The notes beneath the pieces are model-generated. The model did no database searches. It saw nothing but the letters and a program-made list of their open reading frames with translations, and was not told the DNA's origin. This document shows positions 58,218 through 64,000 of a stretch of DNA of 64,000 nt, one piece after another. Origin of the DNA: CAZNSX01 sp964575845 (GTDB taxonomy: Bacteria > UBA8248 > CAZNSX01); assembly GCA_964575845.1 (NCBI GenBank), contig CAZNSX010000001.1, forward strand, positions 62,001-126,000. Reading direction: 5' to 3'. A program made the position numbers and the translations under genes. Each line of letters starts with the position of its first letter. The stretch's first letter is position 1.

Positions 58218-59501
58218 ATGGAGAAGCCGCAAAAGGCGGATAGATTCCTGGTCTCCACCCTTACGGTGCGCGGGCTCATCTCGCTCTTCCTGGTTTCCGC
58301 TTCGTGGTTCCTGTTGACGGCGCCGGCCCAAGCTGCGGGTCAGTGCATCGCCTGCCACACCGACCCGGCCAAGCTCAAGGCGCTCACCCAGCCTCGGGCG
58401 GAGCCGAGCGCGGAAGAGTGCCCGGCCTGAGCCGTACCCATCCCCCGGTCGGGGGAGCTCTGGGAGCGGTTCTTGGTGAAGCCCGAATTCCTGAAATCCA
58501 CTCACGCCAAGCCCGGCTGCGGGGGCTGCCACGGCGGCGACCCGAGTGCCGCCCGCAAGGAGAAAGCCCACGAGGGGCTCATCCGAAAGCCCTCTGACGC
58601 TATGGAGAAAAATTGCGGGGCCTGTCACGAGGAAGTGGTGAAGACCTACCGCACGGCCCTGCACTTCACGACCCAGGGCTTTTCTACGGCGATGGAGGCC
58701 AAGAGCGGGCCGAGGTGGCCCGAGGTCAAGCCCATCGTGCAAGAGAGCTGCTACAGTTGCCACGCCAGTTGCGGCGACTGCCACGTGAGGTGGCCTTCCC
58801 CGGCCGGTGGCGGGCTTCTCAAGGGGCACCTCTTCCTGAAGAGGCCGCCGGCGGAGTCCACCTGCAACGGCTGCCACAGCGGCCGGGTGAGCCCGGAGTA
58901 CTTCGGCTGGACCCCTCCCGGCGAGCCCCCTGACGTCCACTGGGCCAAGGCAAAGATGGACTGCATGGCCTGCCACGGGCTGAAGGACCTGCACGGCGAC
59001 GGGAGGCCCTACCGCCACAGGCTGGAGCGCACCTCAAGGCCCTCTTGCCTGAAGTGTCACCCGCAGGCGGCTCCGGACGGGTCGGCCCTTGAGGCGCACA
59101 GGGTCCACGGCGGGAAGCTCGAATGCCACGTCTGCCATTCGGTCAACTACATTAACTGCTATGACTGTCACCTGGGCGAGGGCGGCAGGACCGAGCTTGA
59201 CTTCCGCATCGGGCTGAACCAGCGGGAGGACCGTCCCTACCTCTACAACCTCGTCCGACACACGGGCGCCTCGCGGCACATGCTGGCCGGGAGGCTCAAA
59301 GACGCGCTCCCGAACTACGACCTTTACCCCACCTGGCTGCCGACCTTTCCGCATAACATCCAGCGGCTGACGCCGCAGGCGAGAAGCTGCAACGGCTGCC
59401 ATGGAAACGAGAACCTGTTCCTGCTGAAGGAGAGGCTTGACCCCTGGGATCCCAAGGCCAACGCCAAGTTTGCGGTTCCCCGGGTCCCGCCGAAAAGATG
59501 A
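58218..59501 (+). CDS. Multiheme cytochrome c with 11 CXXCH motifs and a predicted selenocysteine
   Basis: Reading the TGA at 58428-58430 as selenocysteine (residue 71) gives one exported or membrane-anchored protein of 427 residues. Before the TGA are a hydrophobic segment (LISLFLVSASWFLLTAPAQA), CIACH and the sequence EECPA-U-AVPIPRSGELWERFL. After it come CGGCH, CGACH, CYSCH, CGDCH, CNGCH, CMACH, CLKCH, CHVCH, CYDCH and CNGCH. The Sec forms CPAU with a preceding Cys, a possible redox-active pair, and is not followed by His. The downstream half has no signal peptide of its own, so separate translation would leave the hemes in the cytoplasm. Function unknown; a periplasmic reductase is likely. 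Confidence 0.75.
58441..58456 (+). promoter_or_regulatory. Putative bacterial SECIS hairpin with GGTC loop
   Basis: TCCCCC-GGTC-GGGGGA, a perfect 6-bp stem closing the loop GGUC. The loop begins 16 nt after the TGA. The E. coli fdhF SECIS also presents GGUC, 18 nt after its UGA. Confidence 0.75.
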
Positions 59502-59749
59502 AAGTATTAAGTTTGGCCTGCGGCAACGAAAGGGAGGAGGGCCATCATCTGCCGGATGGGAATATCTTCAGCCAAGAACGCCCCTTTTCGGAGCGCTCAG
59601 CGGAGTGGCAGGGGAGGCATAAAGGGCTTGACCTGAATCCAAAAAAAGTCGCTGAGGCTAACTCCTGAAAGCCCTATCCATAAAGAGAAGGAACCCCACC
59701 CTTTGGTCGAGTTCCTCCGCTTGCGTATTAGGCGGGCCTTGGCCTTCCC

Positions 59750-60442
59750 TCACCCGCTTTTCTTCTTAAGCACCTCTTCCTTCGCCGGGCCTTCAAACAT
59801 GCCTTCTACAAGGGCCTCTCGCGGTGCCTCATCAATTATTCTCACGACCTCTCGGGCCAGCTCCTCATACCAGTTCGCTATCTCGGAGGGGTAGTCGGCA
59901 TAGCTTCCCAGCTCCCTCAATATGGGCCCCTCGACCGTGGGGATATCGCTCTCCCCGTCATACTCCTTGTAATGTCTTCCCTGGCTCTCCGCCTGGAGTC
60001 TATCTATTGTAGTGTCGAGCTTAAGCCATTTCCCTCCCACAAAAGCCTCTCCCACGGTATGCCAGGGCAGGTTTCGCTCACCCCACATCCTTCCCACCTC
60101 CCCCAGGAAAACCTTATCGGGGCATGAGACCTCCTGGAAGGCAACCCTTGCGGGCACGTCCGCCGCGCGGCAAAGCGCCACGAAGAGGCTGACCTTCCCC
60201 ATGCAGAAGGCCTTTCCAGCCCTGAGCACGTCTGAGGCCCTGCCCTTCCCCTCGGCAACGTAGCGAAAGCTGCCTTCGATGTCATAAGGCAGGTCGCGGA
60301 CGAAGTAGTAGATCTTCCCCACCTTCTCTTTGTCGCCCACGCAGCCTTGGCAGAGTTCCCCCGCCTTGGCCCCGACGTCGGCATCATCAGAGTCGATTAT
60401 CTCTGTGGGCCTTAGATAGTCTTCTATTCCCTCAGTGCTCAT
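59750..60442 (-). CDS. Transglutaminase-like protein
   Basis: Protein of 230 residues. The Cys-His-Asp triad of the transglutaminase-like fold is visible: GKAFCMGKVSLFVALCRAADVPARVAF at about residues 73-100, WHTVGEAFVGGKWLKLDTTID near 130-150. YYFVRDLPYDIEG precedes it, as in the family. Such cytoplasmic proteins may be cysteine proteases or amidases. ATG 60442 is chosen; an earlier in-frame start would read through the end of the DUF362 gene, which it overlaps by 11 bp. Confidence 0.85.
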   Translation of the reverse strand: MSTEGIEDYLRPTEIIDSDDADVGAKAGELCQGCVGDKEKVGKIYYFVRDLPYDIEGSFRYVAEGKGRASDVLRAGKAFCMGKVSLFVALCRAADVPARVAFQEVSCPDKVFLGEVGRMWGERNLPWHTVGEAFVGGKWLKLDTTIDRLQAESQGRHYKEYDGESDIPTVEGPILRELGSYADYPSEIANWYEELAREVVRIIDEAPREALVEGMFEGPAKEEVLKKKSG

Positions 60443-61607
60443 CCTCTCTCCTCCTCCGGGACTCCGGCACAACCCCCTGCATGGCCTTATCCGCGCAGAG
60501 CTTGAAGTAGGGGAGGTTCTCCGCGCTCGGCGGGCAGCCTGCGGCAAAGAGGCCCGCGTGTTTAAGCCTTGCGGCACAGTTCCCCACGATGAGAAGTTTA
60601 TCGTAATCCTCTGGAAGATCGGCCTTGTGGCCGACCACTATGGTGTAATCCCTGAGGATATCCAGGTCGCCGTTTTTCTCAAAGAGGTGGAATGAGACCA
60701 TGAGCGAGCCGATGCAGCCGCTGCAGGGCTCCCCCGAGACGAGTCTCACATCCCTGGGAACCTCAAGCCTGTCAGGGGGCCGCTTGAACTCTCTTCTCAC
60801 CTCGCCGAGGGGCTCCCCCAAAAGCTCAATCCTCCTGAGGCTGAGCGAGCGCCCTTCCTTCCGGGCAAAGAGCCTCAGGTGGTCCACCTCCTCGGCCCTG
60901 TAGCCCATGACCGCCGCCCCCGCCACATCGGTTGCAAAAGGGTCGTCGCCCGCCAGCACCAGGTCCAGCCTTATGTCGTTTCCCCAGTGGGGGCCCATGC
61001 CCTCTCCCGCCACTGTGGCGTCGATGAGGGTGAGACGGGGCTTCAGGAGGAGGTTAAGGTCGGCTATGGCCCTGTGGAGCCCTATTATGTGGAAGCGGCC
61101 CTTCTCGTGGCCGATGAGGCAGCCCTTAAGGTTTTTCATCCCCAGGGTGACGCTCGCGAGAAAATGGGTCTTCATGATCGGCACATTGATGAGGATGTCC
61201 GCCTCAAGGGCGCTCCTTGAAACTATGACCTTCTTTGCCACGCGGGCTCCGGGTATCTCCACCCGGACGGCCTCATCCTCATTCAGGTTCTTTAGCTTGA
61301 GGCCGAGCTCCCGGGCTATCTTCTTGTAGCCCGTCCTTTCAAAGTGCTCCGGCCTGGGGCCCGTCATCCCGAGCATCCCCTCTCCTATCGTTACCTCTCC
61401 GGCCCCCGCCTCGAGTGCCATCGCGGCAAGGCTCCTCACTACTCCGGGGTTTGTAGACTGAGAGCCCAGAAAGGAAAGGTTCGGCTTTATGAGCACCCGC
61501 TTCCCTCTTGTGACAAACCTCTTTATCCCGCCCAGGAGCTCCACCGCGCGCCTTGCGTTCTCCCCCGGGTCTTCCCCCCGGACTATGCTTACCTTCGGTC
61601 TCGTCAT
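60432..61607 (-). CDS. DUF362 domain protein
   Basis: Protein of about 391 residues. VLIKPNLSF near residue 35, AGEVTIGEG, ADILINVPIMKTHFLASVTLGMKNLKGCLIG in the middle and DPFATDVAGAAVMGY further on are the DUF362 signatures. The C-terminal part contains CSGCIGS and LLIVGNCAAR, so an Fe-S or other metal site is possible. ATG 61607 places the start before MTRPKVSIVRG; an upstream TTG at 61640 is less likely. It overlaps the transglutaminase-like gene. Confidence 0.85.
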   Translation of the reverse strand: MTRPKVSIVRGEDPGENARRAVELLGGIKRFVTRGKRVLIKPNLSFLGSQSTNPGVVRSLAAMALEAGAGEVTIGEGMLGMTGPRPEHFERTGYKKIARELGLKLKNLNEDEAVRVEIPGARVAKKVIVSRSALEADILINVPIMKTHFLASVTLGMKNLKGCLIGHEKGRFHIIGLHRAIADLNLLLKPRLTLIDATVAGEGMGPHWGNDIRLDLVLAGDDPFATDVAGAAVMGYRAEEVDHLRLFARKEGRSLSLRRIELLGEPLGEVRREFKRPPDRLEVPRDVRLVSGEPCSGCIGSLMVSFHLFEKNGDLDILRDYTIVVGHKADLPEDYDKLLIVGNCAARLKHAGLFAAGCPPSAENLPYFKLCADKAMQGVVPESRRRREDEH

Positions 61608-61689
61608 CGGGTCAAAAAACCTCCCCCAGGCCCCTTGCACCAGGCCCTTGAGGATTGCGAATTCTTATCCGGATTCAATTCGGGCGAGC

Positions 61690-62097
61690 CTAACGCTTTC
61701 CCGTGAAGATGTGGCGAAGCCGGTTGAAGAAGCCGGCCCTATGCTCGATTTCCATGTTAATCAGGGTCTCCAGCTCTCCCTTGTCAAACCAGATGCCCTC
61801 GCACCCCTCGCAGAAGTCAAGCTGAAGGCCCTCCCGCCCGATGGTCTTGAGCCCGCGGCCGCACTTTGGGCAGTGCATGAAGTGAACCTCTTTCAGGCGC
61901 TCGGCCTCGCGCTTTTCGGCCTCGGCGGCCTCCCTCTTCCTCCCCTCTTCGAGCAGCTGTGCCTCCCTTTGCTGGATATAGCGCTCCTCGTGCTCAGAGG
62001 GACCTAAATCCTTGCGGGAGCGGCCCGGCCGCGGGCGCTCCACATGGGCTTTGAATGTCCCTTCTTCTTTCCCCTTGTCTCTCTTATCCGCCGTCAT
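61690..62097 (-). CDS. zf-TFIIB-like zinc-ribbon protein
   Basis: Protein of 135 residues. A charged coiled N-terminal part is followed by HFMHCPKCGRGLKTIGREGLQLDFCEGCEGIWFDKGELETLI, the CXXC...CXXC...GIWFD pattern of the zf-TFIIB family, at residues 73-115, and a basic tail (RAGFFNRLRHIFTGKR). Role unknown; members are cytoplasmic metal-binding proteins. It precedes the DUF362 gene on the same strand with an 82-bp gap. Confidence 0.87.
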   Translation of the reverse strand: MTADKRDKGKEEGTFKAHVERPRPGRSRKDLGPSEHEERYIQQREAQLLEEGRKREAAEAEKREAERLKEVHFMHCPKCGRGLKTIGREGLQLDFCEGCEGIWFDKGELETLINMEIEHRAGFFNRLRHIFTGKR

Positions 62098-62176
62098 GAT
62101 TTTTTCTCCGAAGCAGGCCTTAAGAGGAGGCCCGCACTCCCTGATTCAATTATATACAATAGCTAGCGCAGCTTAA

Positions 62177-62336
62177 TTTCAGGATTTACCCTTCTCTTTT
62201 GTTCTTCAACGCCCCAGAAACCTTCTCAGACGTCAGGGGAAGGTCCAGGACCCAGACCCCCACGGCATCGGCAACGGCCGCCGCAATTGCGGAGCTCGTT
62301 CCTATCGTAGCCATCTCGCCCAGGCCCTTTGCGCCG
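62177..62336. repeat. Imperfect direct repeat, left copy
   Basis: About 160 bp matching 63128-63286 at roughly 85-90% by eye, with a one-base length difference near the stop codon. The two copies flank an AT-rich gene. Confidence 0.85.
62186..62336 (-). pseudogene. Orphan 3' end of a xanthine-dehydrogenase-type molybdopterin subunit gene
   Basis: Reads GAKGLGEMATIGTSSAIAAAV, VADAVGVWVLDLPLTSEKVS, then GALKNKREG and a stop, i.e. the last 50 residues of the molybdopterin-binding subunit that is also encoded at 63130-64000. No upstream part exists; the homology ends abruptly at 62336. It is a relic or a recombination scar. Confidence 0.85.
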
Positions 62337-62383
62337 TGGCCTTCCGCATGGTAAATTCTTCTCTTGATTCAATAGGTCCGACC

Positions 62384-63115
62384 TCAACTCCTGTTTGGAT
62401 CAGCGGAATTTCTATTTAGCAGAGGGGGTAGTGCATTCAGTGTCGTCTTATTACGTTGAGCTGTAAAAACTGCCATTTCTACATCTCGTGCTCTCCATTC
62501 TATTTCTGTGCGTGCAGTCAAAACTTGGGCAACTTCTCGACACCAATCAATCCAATTTCGGTAGTTATCGAAGTCATTATCTTTCAAGACGTTATAGTTC
62601 AAGTTAAATTGGGTAAGGGGATGAAGTCTATTAATATTATGCTTGTTCATATTTGCATTCACCCACTTTGCCGTCTGATTATCAATCATGGGGAAAATGC
62701 TTGGTTCAGCTAAAGCAACTAACGTTAGAGGAACACCAATAACATTATTTTTAATTCCCAGCAGCTTTCTTATCTTTCTTAAGTTATCGGGTGTCTGCAT
62801 ACTGACAAACTGCCGGATCGCATCCCACAACTGTGATGGTTTAATTCGGCATTGCTGAACGGAATCAACTATCCTATCAGTGGCCCGTTGGCGTACGTGA
62901 GGCAAAGCATATAGTTTCCAATATACAACTTCAAAGTATGCAGCAATATTACTTCGTGCATGCGCTTGGTAGAAATTCTCAAATGCTATAGTACTGTTTC
63001 TGTCTCCTGCAATACATCTATTAAAAAATCCAGGGAATTCATGACCTCTATTATATGTCCTTAAATCAACAGGGTATGAATAATGGTTTAACGCCCTTGA
63101 CCAGCTTCCTGGCAA
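62384..63115 (-). CDS. Hypothetical protein, AT-rich insertion
   Basis: Protein of 243 residues encoded by DNA much more AT-rich than its surroundings. NRGHEFPGFFNRCIAGD, NFYQAHARSNIAAYFEVVYWKLY, LTLVALAEPSIFPMIDNQTAKWVN and IEWRARDVEMAVFTAQ are its distinctive segments. The sequence FPMIDNQTAKWV resembles a helix seen in some HhH-type DNA glycosylase-like proteins, but this is a weak impression. It lies exactly between two copies of the 3' end of the molybdopterin subunit gene, so it was inserted with duplication of the target's end. Confidence 0.65.
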   Translation of the reverse strand: MPGSWSRALNHYSYPVDLRTYNRGHEFPGFFNRCIAGDRNSTIAFENFYQAHARSNIAAYFEVVYWKLYALPHVRQRATDRIVDSVQQCRIKPSQLWDAIRQFVSMQTPDNLRKIRKLLGIKNNVIGVPLTLVALAEPSIFPMIDNQTAKWVNANMNKHNINRLHPLTQFNLNYNVLKDNDFDNYRNWIDWCREVAQVLTARTEIEWRARDVEMAVFTAQRNKTTLNALPPLLNRNSADPNRS

Positions 63116-63127
63116 AATATCCTCTCC

Positions 63128-63286
63128 TTTCAGGACTTACCCTTCCTTTTCTCCTTCAAAGCCCCAAAAAGCTTCTCAGATGTCAGGGGGAGGTCCAGGA
63201 TCCAGACCCCCACGGCATCGGCAACGGCGGCCGCTATTGCGGGGCTCGTTCCTATGGTAGCCATCTCGCCCAGGCCCTTCGCGCCG
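63128..63286. repeat. Imperfect direct repeat, right copy
   Basis: The functional counterpart of the repeat at 62177-62336; it is the last part of the molybdopterin subunit gene including its stop codon. Confidence 0.85.
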
Positions 63287-64000
63287 AAGGGACCTATGGG
63301 GTCGGGGGATTCTATCAGGATGGGCTCGACGGGTGGCATGTCGAGAGAGGTCAGCATCTTGTAGTCGATGAAATGGTTATTGACCATGCGTCCCCCTTCG
63401 AGCACCATCTCCTCCATGAGAGAGAGGCCCAGACCCATGTGGAGAGCACCCTCGATCTGGCTTTCGGCGCCCAGCCTGTTTATGGTCCTTCCCAGATCCT
63501 GGGAAGCCGCCACCTTGAGCACCGTCACAACGCCTGTCTCCGGGTCAACCTCAACCTCGATGGCCTTGGCCCCGAAGGAAAAGGTGAAGGAGAACTGGCC
63601 CTTTCCCGTGACGGGGTCAACCAGTTGGCTCGGGGCATCCCAGTGGGCCTTTGCCATGATGGCCTGGCCGCCCTCGCGGTAGCGGTTGAATTTCACTGTG
63701 TCGGCTATGCTCATGGCCCGGGAAGGCGCGCCCTTAACATGGATCATCCCCTGCCTGAGCTCGAGGTCCTTGGGGTCAACCTCGAGCTTCTCACCCGCCG
63801 CCCTCAGGAGCTTCTCCCTTGCCTCCTCGGCCGCGAGCTTGACTGCCATGCCGCCCACAGCGGTATTTCGGCTCGCCCTCGAGCCCCAGCCCATGGGGGT
63901 ATTCTCGGTGTCACCGAAGACGACGTTTATCTTGCTCATGTCCGTTCCCAGAACTTCGGCCGCCATCTGCGCGAGAACGGTGTTCGAGCCGGAGCCTATC
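63130..64000 (-). CDS. Xanthine dehydrogenase-family molybdopterin-binding subunit, 5' end outside window
   Basis: The last 290 residues of a molybdenum hydroxylase large subunit; the frame runs off the right edge reading IGSGSNTVLAQMAAEVLGTD. Hallmarks: VVFGDTENTPMGWGSRASRNTAVGG, the motif KAIEVEVDPETGVVTVLKVAASQDLGRTIN, IEGALHMGLGLSLMEEM and GAKGLGEMATIGTSPAIAAAV with the catalytic Glu near the end. It oxidises N-heterocycles, aldehydes or CO-like substrates depending on the member; substrate not evident. It needs the molybdopterin made by MoaDE. Confidence 0.92.
   Translation of the reverse strand, partial: IGSGSNTVLAQMAAEVLGTDMSKINVVFGDTENTPMGWGSRASRNTAVGGMAVKLAAEEAREKLLRAAGEKLEVDPKDLELRQGMIHVKGAPSRAMSIADTVKFNRYREGGQAIMAKAHWDAPSQLVDPVTGKGQFSFTFSFGAKAIEVEVDPETGVVTVLKVAASQDLGRTINRLGAESQIEGALHMGLGLSLMEEMVLEGGRMVNNHFIDYKMLTSLDMPPVEPILIESPDPIGPFGAKGLGEMATIGTSPAIAAAVADAVGVWILDLPLTSEKLFGALKEKRKGKS

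Noticed and set aside
58428..58430. TGA in the cytochrome gene as a simple nonsense mutation or sequencing frameshift
   Set aside because: The frame is the same on both sides, the downstream half lacks its own signal peptide but is fully conserved in heme motifs, and a SECIS-like hairpin with a GGUC loop sits at the right distance. Kept as the main alternative.

Overview
The window is GC-rich bacterial DNA with short or overlapping gene junctions, clear Shine-Dalgarno sequences and sigma70-type promoters. It suggests an anaerobic bacterium with rich redox chemistry: several multiheme c-type cytochromes, a tungsten-type aldehyde:ferredoxin oxidoreductase, an indolepyruvate:ferredoxin oxidoreductase, a molybdenum hydroxylase, molybdopterin synthase, and three genes that only make sense if UGA is read as selenocysteine. 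Desulfobacterota or a neighbouring lineage would fit, but this is an inference; no rRNA or tRNA gene was seen to fix the taxonomy.

Layout. 0-3.7 kb: end of a diheme lipoprotein cytochrome, then a leftward peptide-type ABC importer without its ATPases. 4.3-4.9 kb: DUF4258/YgiT toxin-antitoxin-like pair among GC-rich palindromes. 5.3-13.2 kb: a selenocysteine peroxiredoxin-like protein, VanZ, PBP4, RecJ, class II aldolase, DUF72 and MidA-like genes. 13.4-17.2 kb: a pentaheme-type cytochrome and a leftward ECF sigma/anti-sigma/Spy-CpxP-like operon whose last product has a Met/Trp/Pro-rich repeat tail. 17.3-27.3 kb: one long operon, moaDE-trpFBA-leuCDB-asd-mtnP-hemL-ftsB, behind a good promoter. 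27.6-38.7 kb: larA-like gene, then thiolase, 3-hydroxyacyl-CoA dehydrogenase, enoyl-CoA hydratase, iorAB, paaK, aor, ferredoxin and a cysteine-cluster protein, which looks like ferredoxin-linked oxidation of aryl- or acyl-compounds to CoA esters.

38.7-52.2 kb: a roughly 13.5 kb serine-integrase element inserted in the operon just described. Its ends share GGGATATCCACCTC. Joining the outer flanks restores a host gene starting MLGISTSYWTE, which overlaps the stop of the gene before it; joining the inner ends gives the integrase a different C-terminus and its own terminator 11 bp further on. Cargo includes an AT-rich OLD-family nuclease, a metallophosphoesterase, a secreted nuclease, fragments of a dead methyltransferase, a small Cys-rich peptide, a protein with family-A-polymerase-like palm motifs, and two serine recombinases. 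The operon resumes after the element with TIM-barrel, amidohydrolase and cupin genes.

54.5-59.5 kb: DoxX, an octaheme HAO-like cytochrome, a ferritin-like protein, a decayed cytochrome, a second selenocysteine peroxiredoxin-like gene and an 11-heme cytochrome with an in-frame UGA. Each of the three in-frame UGAs is followed at 16-20 nt by the loop of a perfect 6-bp hairpin, the geometry of a bacterial SECIS. This adjacent pair of predicted selenoproteins is the most interesting system in the window. 59.7-64 kb: leftward transglutaminase-like, DUF362, zf-TFIIB-like genes and the end of a xanthine-dehydrogenase-type molybdopterin subunit, whose 3' end is duplicated on both sides of a foreign AT-rich gene.
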